DNA of 64,000 bases from positions 59,330 through 123,329 of the forward strand of contig DYFA01000061.1 in NCBI GenBank assembly GCA_020725425.1. Direction: 5' to 3'. The position numbers and the translations under genes are program-made. This DNA comes from Aneurinibacillus sp. Its GTDB lineage: Bacteria; Bacillota; UBA5301; DYFA01. Every line of letters starts with the position of its first letter. The stretch's first letter is position 1. Positions 1-9,244 of the stretch are shown here, one piece after another. Below the pieces are notes generated by a model. That model had not been told where the DNA came from. It ran no database searches and saw nothing but the letters and a program-made list of their open reading frames with translations.

Positions 1-1
1 C

Positions 2-160
2 CGGCTCAAGCACCTGGGCTGGATGAAGCCCGCCGACCGGCTCGCCAAGTTCGACCGGTACAAAAGGCTGGATCCACAGGGGGCGTACGGGGTCCCGGAG
101 CAGTACCTGTCGATTCTGGATCCCAAGCCGAACCTCGTCCCCTGGCGGGAGAAGGAGTGA
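2..160 (+). CDS. C-terminal end of an uncharacterised protein (truncated by window start)
   Basis: Open frame from window edge ending ...YLSILDPKPNLVPWREKE* at 160. Confidence 0.5.
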   Translation, partial: RLKHLGWMKPADRLAKFDRYKRLDPQGAYGVPEQYLSILDPKPNLVPWREKE

Positions 161-430
161 CTCAGGCCGGGGGTCCTGCCGGCTGGATTGGCGGCCGCGG
201 CCGACGGCTTGACCCCGGTGGCCTCCCAGCCAACCCCCCTGGCCAGAGAAACTCGCCGGTCCCACTGCCGATTTCCAGGAGGCTCCCCTTCTCCGGGGCG
301 AAGTGGGCACCATCGTCTTTGAGCTGAACACCGGGATGCTGCAGCAGGACTGGGAGCCGTTCCGGATTCCCGTGGAGCTTTCGGCCCTCGAGGGCTGGAC
401 CGGACAGAATCGGATGCTCGTCCTGACTCC

Positions 431-1000
431 CTAGCCCTGGGCATTGAACCGGATGTCCAGGGTGGTAGGCTCGCCGGGCCTCGCCGAAATGAACCCTACC
501 CGGGCAAACCTCGAGAGGTTGGGCCCGACGAAGGTGTAGCCCTCACGCGGCCCAATGGGCACGCCAGCGTCCGACGGGAAGACCGTCCAGCTCAGGCCGT
601 CGGGACTCGTCTCCAGCCGCACCCCAGCCAAAGCCGTCCCAGTGTTGATCGGCGTAAAGGTGTAGCTGCCGTACTGCCCTACTGGGCGTACCGCAGTGGA
701 GTTCCAGGTGTCTCCCGTCATTACCGATTCCGAGTCATACACGAAGACCCGCAGGATGGAGACGGTGCCGGTGGGACCGGGCGGACCCGGGGGTCCAGGG
801 GGGCCGGCCGGACCCGGGGGGCCGGGAGGACCAGGAGGGCCGGGGGCGCCGGTCGAGATCAGAGTGCCGGTGAACCCGCAGGGAAACAGGCTGTAGAAGA
901 AGAAGTAATCAGAGGGAGTCGGATCCTCAACCGTGAGGACCATCTGCCGGAAGCGCTTCCACAGCTCTCGCCAATATTCAAAGGGCATGCAAGCCGCCAT
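431..1000 (-). CDS. Collagen-like Gly-X-Y repeat protein
   Basis: ATG at 1000; contains GAPGPPGPPGPPGPAGPPGPPGPPGPTG flanked by non-collagenous N- and C-terminal domains. Confidence 0.75.
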   Translation of the reverse strand: MAACMPFEYWRELWKRFRQMVLTVEDPTPSDYFFFYSLFPCGFTGTLISTGAPGPPGPPGPPGPAGPPGPPGPPGPTGTVSILRVFVYDSESVMTGDTWNSTAVRPVGQYGSYTFTPINTGTALAGVRLETSPDGLSWTVFPSDAGVPIGPREGYTFVGPNLSRFARVGFISARPGEPTTLDIRFNAQG

Positions 1001-1142
1001 GGCGGTTCCTCCCCGGTCACCGCGGCTTGAGGTTCTCCTACAACCTATGGGAGGTTCGAGCGAACCGCACCGGGACATAACTCCCCGGACCGGCGAATCC
1101 CCATGGAGCCAGTCCGGCACCCCTGCCGGGCGCACCAGCAAT

Positions 1143-1168
1143 GGAGCCTGGCCGAAGGGCCAGGCTCC
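1143..1168 (-). terminator. Strong hairpin downstream of the CAP-domain gene
   Basis: GGAGCCTGGCC-GAAG-GGCCAGGCTCC perfect 11-bp stem; no clear T-run. Confidence 0.35.
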
Positions 1169-1206
1169 GAAGCCATGGATACCCGGGGTGAGGGTGGTTG
1201 GCGAGG

Positions 1207-1815
1207 CTAGCGGCCGATGAATTCCTGCGCCGCCATGATCCCGCCGTACTTGTCCGGGACGACGCCGATCCCCACGTCGGTGAAGCCGGGATCCAGCATG
1301 TTCTGCCGGTGAGTCGGGCTCGCCAGGAGTTGCAGGTGAGCCCGGGTCACGCTGCGCGCTTCCACGATGTTCTCCCCTACCCCGTAGCGGTAGGTGATTC
1401 CGGCCTTCCGCACCATTTCCGGCGGCCAGCCGAGGGTGGGCGAGCGGTGGCTGAAGTAGTTGTTGGTAACCATGTCCTGCGCCTTCATCCTGGCCACTGC
1501 GGTCAGGCCGTCGTGGACTGCCAGAGGCTTCACGCCGTTCTGCACCCGGGCCTGGTTCAGCAGGTCGAGCAACTGCTGCTCCTGTGCGGTCAAGCCCGTC
1601 GAGGGAGCTGGCGAAGGGCTGGGGGACGGCGCAGGCGCCGGAGACGGAGTCGGTGCTGGAACCGGAGCCGGGTTGGGCGTCAAACTCCCCGGGTTGAATA
1701 GCCAGTTGGGTCTCTGGTTCCAGGACCAGGCCAGCGCTGGCCCAGCGGCCAGCGTCAGGACGAGAGCAACTGCCAGAATGAAGGTCAAGGCAAAGCAAAG
1801 CGACCTCTTCTGCAC
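1207..1815 (-). CDS. CAP/SCP domain secreted protein (YkwD-like)
   Basis: Signal peptide, Pro/Ala/Ser linker, then LLDLLNQARVQNGVKPL...NNYFSHRSPT...GENI...HRQNMLDPGFTDVGIGV typical of CAP domains. Confidence 0.9.
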   Translation of the reverse strand: MQKRSLCFALTFILAVALVLTLAAGPALAWSWNQRPNWLFNPGSLTPNPAPVPAPTPSPAPAPSPSPSPAPSTGLTAQEQQLLDLLNQARVQNGVKPLAVHDGLTAVARMKAQDMVTNNYFSHRSPTLGWPPEMVRKAGITYRYGVGENIVEARSVTRAHLQLLASPTHRQNMLDPGFTDVGIGVVPDKYGGIMAAQEFIGR

Positions 1816-2010
1816 TCGGTTTCCTCCTTATCGAATTCCTGTCACCTCACCCAACCTTATCGTAGTGCGAATCACCACCCGCTACAAAATGCAATGCTTG
1901 CCTGGTCAGGCGAATACAGGAAGGCGATGGCGGAGCCAAGATGAGACAAGTTTCCTAAAGCGTCCCTCTCCTGCCGTCCATAACCTGTACCGGAAAGGAG
2001 GTTGTACGTT

Positions 2011-2619
2011 ATGTCTGAAGCTCAAATCCAGCAGATCTTCCCGGGGCCGTGCCCGCCGGAAGGGTGCCCGCCGCCGACGGAGATCGTCTGCATCCGGACC
2101 GAGAAGGTCTACGACTTCTGCTTCCAGCAGGACACCACGACCCAGTGCGCTACCCTTCCCGCGGCTACCTGCGGTCCGCCCTTCACCTGTACGGTCACCA
2201 ACGTGACCTGCACGGCCGGCACCCCTGTGCCGACGGGTGTCGACGGCTTCTCCACCGTCTCCGTGGCGGTTACCGTCACCTACACGGTCACCGGAGTGGA
2301 CACCGTAACAGGGCTCCCCTGCACGACCGGACCTCAGACCTTCGTCTTCACCAAGACCGTCGTCCTGTGCGCGCCTACCGGGACCTTCGTCGACTGCAGC
2401 GAGACCACGGTGAGCTGCGGCGCCTGCACGTTAGTTGTCCCGCAAACGGGGCTGCCTCAAATCTGCTGCGCCTTCAACATCTGCCTCATCATCGAGTCGC
2501 TGGCTCAAGTCAAGCTCTTGGTCCCGGCCTACGGGTTCTGCACGCCGGCGCCGTGTCGGACGGGCGGTTTCCCGCCGTGCCCGCCGTCCCCGCTTTTCCC
2601 GCCGCAGTGCGAACTGTAG
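2011..2619 (+). CDS. Cys/Pro/Thr-rich hypothetical protein (possible spore-surface protein)
   Basis: SD GGAAAGGAGG at 1992-2001, ATG 2011; VCIRTEKVYDFCFQQD and many Cys. Confidence 0.7.
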   Translation: MSEAQIQQIFPGPCPPEGCPPPTEIVCIRTEKVYDFCFQQDTTTQCATLPAATCGPPFTCTVTNVTCTAGTPVPTGVDGFSTVSVAVTVTYTVTGVDTVTGLPCTTGPQTFVFTKTVVLCAPTGTFVDCSETTVSCGACTLVVPQTGLPQICCAFNICLIIESLAQVKLLVPAYGFCTPAPCRTGGFPPCPPSPLFPPQCEL

Positions 2620-2789
2620 ACTGAGCCGGCTCATGCGTCGCGCTACTGCCGGGAGGCCTGCGCTGCAGGCCTCCTCGCTTTTGGCCCCCTTCCCGGCGCG
2701 CCGCCGGTAGAAGGTCCGTCCTGGAGAGCGCTTCCTCCCGCCTCGGCGACCATGGTTACCCAGGGAAAGAGGGCCAAGAAGTCGAATTG

Positions 2790-3072
2790 ATGGGCAGGAG
2801 CAAGACATACAAGCCGTACAACCCGGATCAACTGTTTCTTCTCCCTCCGTCCTTGAAGGACTGGCTGCCTGAGGGCCACTTGGCCTACTTCGCCCAGTGC
2901 GTGGGCGTTCGCTCGTCGAGGAAGATCGCCCGCCGGATCATTGTCGGGGAGACGAACTGCCGCTAAGACGCATGGCATACAGGCTTACATCCCGCCGGAC
3001 AAGCAAAGGCACAACGAACCCCACGTTCCAGCGCCCCGGGGGCGAACGCCAAAGGGCCTTTCTGCTGCCTAA
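2790..3072 (+). pseudogene. Decayed IS1182/DUF772-type transposase remnant (two fragments)
   Basis: MGRSKTYKPYNPDQLFLLPPSLKDWLPEGHLAYF (from 2790) then, in another frame from 2965, KTHGIQAYIPPDKQRHNEPHVPAPRGRTPKG. Confidence 0.65.
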
Positions 3073-3142
3073 CATCAACCCCTCCACCAAATCGGGGCAA
3101 CTCCACCTGAGGGCTTGCAGGACCTGACGCGAAGGTTTCAGC

Positions 3143-3172
3143 TTGACAGTCCCTTGCCCGCCGGGGTACAAT
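3143..3172 (+). promoter_or_regulatory. Sigma-A type promoter TTGACA-N18-TACAAT
   Basis: TTGACA 3143-3148, TACAAT 3167-3172. Confidence 0.6.
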
Positions 3173-3178
3173 TACACG

Positions 3179-3335
3179 AGGTTGGAAATGGTGGTTACCG
3201 GTTGTTGACCGTTCCGGTGCAAAGGCTGGGGAACCAGTCTGGTAATGACGAGAGTAAGGAAATCGTCCCCACCGAAGTACGATCTTATGCTGTGCAGAGG
3301 GAAAGGGTGTCAGCGGTCGGCTGGCACCCTTCTTT
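3179..3335 (+). ncRNA. Candidate structured noncoding transcript between a promoter and a terminator
   Basis: No convincing ORF; possible helices GGUGG/CCACC, UUACC/GGUAA, GACGA/UCGUC; ends in terminator hairpin. Confidence 0.35.
3302..3335 (+). terminator. Rho-independent terminator
   Basis: AAGGGTGTCAGC-GGTCG-GCTGGCACCCTT then CTTT (one G-U). Confidence 0.6.
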
Positions 3336-3336
3336 G

Positions 3337-3440
3337 GTGCGCCCGGCACGGGCGCACGACTGACGGGTGAAAGTCCCGTACGCCCGAGTTCGACAGTTGC
3401 TGAGCACACGAACTCGCCGAAACGCCGATCAGAAACGAGT
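3337..3440 (+). mobile_element. 5' domain I remnant of a group II intron (class C-like position after a terminator)
   Basis: GTGCGCCCGGCACGGGCGCACGACTGACGGGTGAAAGTCCCGTACGCCC...GAACTCGCCGAAACGCC; no intact RT ORF or domain V seen. Confidence 0.5.
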
Positions 3441-3657
3441 TTGGGGCCGTTTCTCCGAAAGGCCGCGTGTACCCGGCCCTCTGGAACGGCCCCGAGGTTC
3501 CGGCACGCGGCTCCACGAGGAACCCTTCTTCGTCCGCGGAGTTGTCGGTCCAGGCCAGTTCGGTTTGCCGGTGCCCCCTGCCGGGGCTGGCGCGTCATAC
3601 GCCCTCTCCCCCCGGGGCATACCAATCCCGACAGCCTGGAGTGGGAGGGGACGGCGC

Positions 3658-4635
3658 TTGGAAGCGTATCTCGGGATCGACGTGGGGTCGGTCAGCACCA
3701 ACCTGGCGCTGGTGGACGAGGATGGGCGGGTCTGCGAAACCTTGTACCTGCGGACGCAGGGGAAGCCCGTCCAGGTGGTGCAGGAGGGGCTGCGCACCCT
3801 GGGGCAGGCGGTCCCCGCTGGGGTACGGGTCGCGGGGGCGGGGTCGACGGGCAGCGCCCGTCAGCTCGTCGGGGTGGTGATCGGCGCCGACGTGGTCAAG
3901 AACGAGATCACCGCCCACGCCGTCGCCGCCCTCCACCTTGCCCCGGACGTGCGGACGGTCTTCGAGATCGGCGGGCAGGACTCGAAGATCATCATCCTCC
4001 GGGACGGTATCGTAGTGGACTTCGCCATGAACACCGTCTGCGCCGCCGGCACTGGCTCCTTCCTCGACCACCAGGCGAGCCGCCTGGGCGTCCCGATCGA
4101 GCGCTTCGGCGACCTGGCGCTGGCCGCCCGGAATCCCGTGCGAATCGCCGGCCGGTGCGGAGTCTTCGCCGAGTCGGACATGATCCACAAGCAGCAGGAG
4201 GGGCACCGCCTCGAGGACATCATCGCCGGCCTGTGCGAGGCGCTCGTCCGCAACTATCTGAATAACGTAGGAAAGGGGAAGGACATCCGTCCGCCGGTCT
4301 ACTTCCAGGGCGGGGTGGCGGCCAACGCCGGGCTGCGGTGGGCCTTCGAGAGGGCGCTGGGCTATCCGGTGACGGTCCCGGAACACCACAAGGTGATGGG
4401 GGCCATCGGGGCAGCGCTTCTGGCGCGGGAGGCGATGCTCCGGGATCGGCGGGAGACGTCCTTCCGGGGCTGGGCGGTGAGCGAGGTGGAGTGCACCACC
4501 GGAAGCTTCGAGTGCCAGGGGTGCCCCAACCGCTGCGAGGTCGTCCAGGTGTGGCTCGCGGGAGAGATCATCGCCCGGTGGGGGGACCGGTGCGGGAAAT
4601 GGAGCAACCTGCCGGTGGCCCTCCCGGCTGGGTGA
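3658..4635 (+). CDS. BadF/BadG/BcrA/BcrD-family ATPase (2-hydroxyacyl-CoA dehydratase activator-like)
   Basis: TTG start with GGGAGGGG; LGIDVGSVSTNLALVD, GQDSKIIIL, CAAGTGSFLDHQA, GGVAANAGL. Confidence 0.88.
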   Translation: MEAYLGIDVGSVSTNLALVDEDGRVCETLYLRTQGKPVQVVQEGLRTLGQAVPAGVRVAGAGSTGSARQLVGVVIGADVVKNEITAHAVAALHLAPDVRTVFEIGGQDSKIIILRDGIVVDFAMNTVCAAGTGSFLDHQASRLGVPIERFGDLALAARNPVRIAGRCGVFAESDMIHKQQEGHRLEDIIAGLCEALVRNYLNNVGKGKDIRPPVYFQGGVAANAGLRWAFERALGYPVTVPEHHKVMGAIGAALLAREAMLRDRRETSFRGWAVSEVECTTGSFECQGCPNRCEVVQVWLAGEIIARWGDRCGKWSNLPVALPAG

Positions 4636-4716
4636 TCCCCTTTCATAATGGGAAAAGGGTTTGGCTGGACCAACGCCGAAACATGCCTCGGCAACCAGGG
4701 GAGGAGAGGCGAGCGC

Positions 4717-5658
4717 ATGAAGGCGGAGATGAAGATCTTTGCGGGCACTTCTGTGCCGGAATTGGCGGAGGAGGTCGCCCGCGTCTTTGGCACCAGCCTG
4801 GGCAAGGTTAACATCAAGCGGTTCTCCTGCGGCGAGATCTACGTGCGGTTCGCTGAAACCGTGCGAGGCGACGACGTGTACGTCGTCCAGTCGGTCTGTC
4901 CGCCGGTCAATGAGAACCTCGTGGAACTGCTCCTCATGATCGACGCCCTGAAGCGCGCCTCGGCCGGGCGGATCAACGCCGTGATCCCTCACTACGGCTA
5001 TGCCCGGCAAGAGCGGAAGGAGGCCCCCCGGGAGCCCATTTCCGCCCGCATGATCGCTGACGTGCTCCAGACGGTCGGCGTCCACCGGATCATCACCATC
5101 GACCTGCATGCCCCGGCCATCCAGGGCTTCTTCGATATCCCGGTGGACCATCTGACCGCCCTGCCGCTCCTCGCCGACTACTTCCGGAAGAAGCGCATCG
5201 AGAACGGCGTAGTGGCGGCCCTGGACGCCGGGGGGATCAAGACCGCGGAGAAGCTGGCGAGCCGCTTGAACCTGCCGCTGGTGGCGATGTACAAGCGCCA
5301 TCCGGCGCACAACGTGGCCGAGGTGACCCACGTGATCGGAGACGTCGAAGGGAAGGTGCCGATCATCGTGGAGGACATGATCGACACCGGCGGGACGCTG
5401 GTCGAGGGCGTCAAGGCCCTGCTGGACCACGGTGCCCAGCCGGAAATCCACGTCGCCGCCACCCACCCCGTCTTCTCCGGGCCGATCGCCGAGCGCCTGG
5501 CCCACCCGGCGATCAAGGAGGTGGTGGTGACCAACACGATCCCCATTGCCCCGGAGAAGAGGCTGCCGAAGGTGACTGTGATCTCCATCGCGCCGCTGGT
5601 GGCGGCGGCTGTCAGCCGGGTCCACGAGGAGACTTCGGTGAGCGAGCTGTTCGTGTGA
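4717..5658 (+). CDS. prs: Ribose-phosphate pyrophosphokinase
   Basis: MKIFAGTSVPELAEEVA, RQERKEAPREPISA, IVEDMIDTGGTL PRPP-binding motif. Confidence 0.96.
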   Translation: MKAEMKIFAGTSVPELAEEVARVFGTSLGKVNIKRFSCGEIYVRFAETVRGDDVYVVQSVCPPVNENLVELLLMIDALKRASAGRINAVIPHYGYARQERKEAPREPISARMIADVLQTVGVHRIITIDLHAPAIQGFFDIPVDHLTALPLLADYFRKKRIENGVVAALDAGGIKTAEKLASRLNLPLVAMYKRHPAHNVAEVTHVIGDVEGKVPIIVEDMIDTGGTLVEGVKALLDHGAQPEIHVAATHPVFSGPIAERLAHPAIKEVVVTNTIPIAPEKRLPKVTVISIAPLVAAAVSRVHEETSVSELFV

Positions 5659-5688
5659 GCGCGGGCAACGCGCTTGTAACGAAATCTT

Positions 5689-5717
5689 AACCCGGCGGCC
5701 ACGCCGGGTTCATTTCT
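5689..5717 (+). terminator. Rho-independent terminator after prs
   Basis: AACCCGGCG-GCCA-CGCCGGGTT then CATTTCT. Confidence 0.7.
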
Positions 5718-5768
5718 TTCTGGTAGGGTTAGGGTGAAGACGGAAGAGTGGTAAAGGAGGCAGATATA

Positions 5769-6599
5769 GTGAAGAGACTGATCCTTCCCTTGGCAGTCCT
5801 AGCCCTGCTGGTTCTGTTAGCAGCATTAGTCCTCCCGCCGGGCGGCGGCGCAGTCGAACAGGCCCAGGCGGAGAGCCTCTCGGGCAAGCTGGTCCTCGCC
5901 GGTTCCACCTCCGTCCAGCCGCTGGCGGAGGAACTGGCCGAAGAGTTCAGGGCGAAGTATCCGCGGGTCCGCATTCAGGTCCAGGGTGGCGGGTCCTCCG
6001 CTGGGATCGCGGCCGCCCGGAGCGGGGCGGCCGACATCGGCACCAGCTCCCGGGAACTCAAGCCAGAGGAGAGAGGTCTCCATGAGGTCACGATCGCCCT
6101 GGACGGGATTGCCATCGTCGTGCATCCCAAGAACCCGGTGACCGGCCTTACCCTGGAGCAGGTCCGCCGCATCTACACCGGAGAGATCACCGACTGGAAG
6201 CAGGTGGGTGGACCGGCCGCGCCGATCATGGTGGTGACCCGGGAGGCGGGATCCGGGACCCGGGGCGCCTTCGAGGACCTGGTGATGGGGGGGAGGCGCA
6301 TCTCCACCAAGGCGATCGTCCAGGGATCCACCGGGGCGGTGCGGAGCAGTGTCGCCCAGGCCGCCGGAGCGATCGGGTACATCTCCCTCGGCGCCCTCGA
6401 CCGGACGGTGAAGGCGGTGCCCCTCGACGGCGTCCGCCCGACCGGGGATAACGTCAAGAACAGGACCTACAAGCTCGCCCGCCCCTTTCTCTTCCTGACC
6501 AGGGAGGCGCCGAAGGGGCTCGCCAAAGCCTTCATCGACTTCGTCCTGAGTAAGGAGGGGCAGCGGGTCGTGGCGGCCGAGTTCATCCCCGTCAAGTAG
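5769..6599 (+). CDS. pstS: Phosphate ABC transporter substrate-binding protein (PstS-like)
   Basis: SD AAAGGAGG; signal peptide; LAGSTSVQPLAEELAEEF, GGGSSAGIAAARSGAADIG, REAGSGTRGAFE. Confidence 0.9.
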   Translation: MKRLILPLAVLALLVLLAALVLPPGGGAVEQAQAESLSGKLVLAGSTSVQPLAEELAEEFRAKYPRVRIQVQGGGSSAGIAAARSGAADIGTSSRELKPEERGLHEVTIALDGIAIVVHPKNPVTGLTLEQVRRIYTGEITDWKQVGGPAAPIMVVTREAGSGTRGAFEDLVMGGRRISTKAIVQGSTGAVRSSVAQAAGAIGYISLGALDRTVKAVPLDGVRPTGDNVKNRTYKLARPFLFLTREAPKGLAKAFIDFVLSKEGQRVVAAEFIPVK

Positions 6600-6641
6600 C
6601 AGAAGCTGCCCCGAACGTGCTTGCGGGGCAGCCTCTTCCGT

Positions 6642-7289
6642 CTACCGGGAGAAGATGTGGTTTCCGATCTGGACGATGACCGGGCGGCTCCAGACGAAGG
6701 CGTTGGCGGTCTTGGCCGGAGCGAAGAAGAAGAGCGCCCCTCCGCTCGGGTCCCAGCCGCGCAACGCGTCCCGGGCGGCCGCATAGGCCGACGAGGTCGG
6801 CGGGTTCCAGAACCACCCGTTGGAGACCGGCTCGAAGGCGTCCGGCTCGAAGATCACCCCGCGGACCGAGTCGGGGAAGCGGCCCGACTGGACCCGGTTG
6901 ATTACGACGGCCGCTACCGCCACCTTTCCGGCATACGGCTCGTCGCCGGCCTCCGCCTGCACCAGGTGGGCCATAAGGTCCAGGTCGCCCGGGCGAAGGG
7001 CGATCCGCGTGCCCGGGTCTGCCGCCGGTCGAGCCGGCTGGACTCGCCGTCCAGGAGCCGGAGCCGCCGTGGGAGCGGAAGCCGCTGTGCCGCTTCCCGA
7101 GGTCTCTTTGACCGCCGGGCGCAGGAAGTCCGCCGCCGGCACCTGCAGGTCGGGAGCATCCGCCAAGCCGGGCTCAGGACCTTCGGAGTAGCCTGTCGCC
7201 AACGCCGGAGCCCCCAGAGTGGCGGCCAGGATCAAGCCGGCGAAGAAGCCGACTGTACCCCGCCACAACCGGTGTTCGGTGAAGAGCAT
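6642..7289 (-). CDS. Cell wall hydrolase, SleB/CwlJ family (Hydrolase_2)
   Basis: AAGGAGG upstream of 7289; LMAHLVQAEAGDEPYAGKVAVAAVVINRVQSGRFPDSVRGVIFEPDAFEPV. Confidence 0.88.
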   Translation of the reverse strand: MLFTEHRLWRGTVGFFAGLILAATLGAPALATGYSEGPEPGLADAPDLQVPAADFLRPAVKETSGSGTAASAPTAAPAPGRRVQPARPAADPGTRIALRPGDLDLMAHLVQAEAGDEPYAGKVAVAAVVINRVQSGRFPDSVRGVIFEPDAFEPVSNGWFWNPPTSSAYAAARDALRGWDPSGGALFFFAPAKTANAFVWSRPVIVQIGNHIFSR

Positions 7290-7606
7290 GAGCAACCTCC
7301 TTTCTCCCTCGATAGTCCGCCGGCTTCGGCAGCCGGCCTTGCCATTATACCCGGCGCGCCTTCCCGTGTCAGCCCGGATGACCCGGTTTTGGGTTGCCAG
7401 AGGCGGCCTGAGGTCAAGGGAATCGGATATGCGGCCCAGATACGCATTATCCGTCCGGGAAACGCCAGTCCGCCCGCGGGTGGGTAAGCGTGCTTCCAGA
7501 GGGGGCGGTTCCCAGTCGAGGGGGGAAGCCGGGCCCGAAAGGAATAGGTAGAGGCGGAAAGAATACAATTAGACGGGCTTGCGGGGCCAAGCGGGGGGTG
7601 CGCCGG

Positions 7607-7906
7607 ATGTTGAACGGTTGGCTCGCGCCGCGGCGGCGGGCGGCAGCTCTGGTTCTGTTGACGCTCCTCTGCGCCGTCGGGCTGGTGGGCTGGGCATATC
7701 TTTTGGCCCGGCTCTACGCTGAAGCCCCGATTGTCGCCTTCGGCCGGGTCGCGCCGCAACTGGAGCGCCTCACTGCTCTCCTCGCCGCCTACCTCGCGGC
7801 CGGCGCGCTGCTCCTCCTCCTGACCATCCGGCTGGGCTGGCTGGCCGGGCGGGAGATCGTGCGGGGCCGAAGGAAGCGGGAGGCCGAACGCCTGCTTGAG
7901 AATTGA
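7607..7906 (+). CDS. Small membrane protein, hypothetical
   Basis: Two hydrophobic helices; overlaps start of the PHP gene. Confidence 0.55.
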   Translation: MLNGWLAPRRRAAALVLLTLLCAVGLVGWAYLLARLYAEAPIVAFGRVAPQLERLTALLAAYLAAGALLLLLTIRLGWLAGREIVRGRRKREAERLLEN

Positions 7907-8792
7907 CCTTCACACCCACACGACCGCCTCCGACGGCAGCGACACCCCTGCGGGGCTAGTGCGCAAGGCGGAGCGCCTCGGGTTGTTGGCGGTGGCGATC
8001 ACTGACCACGACACGGTGGACGGGCTGGAGGAGGCGCTCGCCGCCGGGGAGGCAGCGTCGGCTGCCCAGGCTGGACAAGCGGCGGTTCCGGTGGCCGTGA
8101 TCCCGGGGATTGAGCTTACCACCGACACCGCTACCTGTGAAGTGCACGTTCTGGGGCTGTACCTGCGCCACCCGCACCCGCCGTTGCTGGCCCGGCTGGA
8201 CGCCATCCGGGAGGAGCGGATCGCCCGCGCCCGCGCCATGGTGCAGAAGCTGCAGCAACTGGGGGTGCCTCTGGAGTGGGAGACGGTCTGGGAAACCGCC
8301 TCGACCCGGGGCTTCATCGGACGGAGTCAGATCTTCCGGGCGATGAAGGAACAGCGGTTGATACCGCCGGGACGAGGCCGGGAGGCTTTTGACTACTACT
8401 TCAGCAAAGGCGGGGCGGCCTACGTCCCCCACTCCTATCTCGACCCGGAGGAGGCCATCGAGCTGATCCTGGGGGCGGGGGGCGTGCCGGTGCTGGCCCA
8501 TCCCGGCCGCCTGGTGGCCGGGACTGCGTCGGGCGACGACCTGGTCAAGGAGTTGACGGAGAAGGGGCTGATGGGCCTCGAGGTGTACTATCCGACGCAC
8601 AGCGCAGGGGAGACGGCCCACTTCCTGCAGCTGGCGGAGCGGCTTGGGCTGATTCCCACCGGAGGGACTGACTATCACGGCCGCTTCGGGGCGGCCGGAG
8701 TGGCGCTGGGCAGCTACAGCCCGCCCGCGTCCACCCTGCCCAGGCTGCGCGAGGCCGCGGCGAGCCTACGCCGCATCCATGGAGGAGAGTGA
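7896..8792 (+). CDS. PHP-domain phosphoesterase (TrpH/YciV-like)
   Basis: TTG start; RIDLHTHTTASDGSDTP, ITDHDT, GGVPVLAHPGR, GGTDYHG; carries inserted GEAASAAQAGQAAVPVA. Confidence 0.92.
   Translation: MRIDLHTHTTASDGSDTPAGLVRKAERLGLLAVAITDHDTVDGLEEALAAGEAASAAQAGQAAVPVAVIPGIELTTDTATCEVHVLGLYLRHPHPPLLARLDAIREERIARARAMVQKLQQLGVPLEWETVWETASTRGFIGRSQIFRAMKEQRLIPPGRGREAFDYYFSKGGAAYVPHSYLDPEEAIELILGAGGVPVLAHPGRLVAGTASGDDLVKELTEKGLMGLEVYYPTHSAGETAHFLQLAERLGLIPTGGTDYHGRFGAAGVALGSYSPPASTLPRLREAAASLRRIHGGE
8051..8096 (+). repeat. In-frame stem-loop coding repeat, copy A
   Basis: GGCAGC-GTCG-GCTGCC-CAGGCTGGACAAGCG; encodes (E)AASAAQAGQA. Confidence 0.6.
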
Positions 8793-9232
8793 CGACGATG
8801 GACAAGCGACTGTACCGTTCACGGGACGACCGGGTGATCGCCGGGGTCTGCGGGGGGCTGGCCGAGTACCTGAAGATTGACGCCAACCTGGTCCGCCTGG
8901 TCTGGGCGCTTTTTTCGTTCCCGGGGGCCATCGGGCTCCCCCTTTACATCCTGGCCTGGATTCTGGTCCCCGAGGCGCCGGGCCGGTGGGTGCAGTGGCA
9001 TCCGGCCGGCGACGAAACCGGCGAGGCGGCGTCAGCCGCCCAGCCAGGGCAGGCGATGGCTCCGGCGTCGGGTGAGCAACGCGGCCGGTGGGCCGGGGCG
9101 ATCCTCCTCATCCTGGGAGCACTGTTTCTTCTGGAGAACCTGCTGCCCTGGTTCCATCTCGGCCGTCTCTGGCCGGTGGCGCTGATCGTCGTGGGCGTGG
9201 CGCTCCTGGTGCGGGGCCGGCGGCCGGAATAG
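8789..9232 (+). CDS. PspC-domain membrane protein
   Basis: LYRSRDDRVIAGVCGGLAEYLKIDANLVRLVWALFSF... plus C-terminal TM pair; GTG overlaps previous stop. Confidence 0.85.
   Translation: MTTMDKRLYRSRDDRVIAGVCGGLAEYLKIDANLVRLVWALFSFPGAIGLPLYILAWILVPEAPGRWVQWHPAGDETGEAASAAQPGQAMAPASGEQRGRWAGAILLILGALFLLENLLPWFHLGRLWPVALIVVGVALLVRGRRPE
9025..9070 (+). repeat. In-frame stem-loop coding repeat, copy B
   Basis: GGCGGC-GTCA-GCCGCC-CAGCCAGGGCAGGCG; encodes (E)AASAAQPGQA. Confidence 0.6.
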
Positions 9233-9244
9233 GAGGGGGAGGCG

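Noticed and set aside
302-434. Short plus-strand frame ...VGTIVFELNTGMLQQDWEPFRIPVELSALEGWTGQNRMLVLTP*
   Set aside because: Plausible fragment but no ATG and poor SD spacing; not supported enough to list as a gene.
3595-5625. 676-aa minus-strand ORF
   Set aside because: Antisense shadow of the BadF-type gene and prs; high GC gives long spurious ORFs.
7316-7568. Longer N-terminus for the SleB-like ORF (start at 7568)
   Set aside because: Start at 7289 has an AAGGAGG SD and signal peptide; the longer form lacks both.
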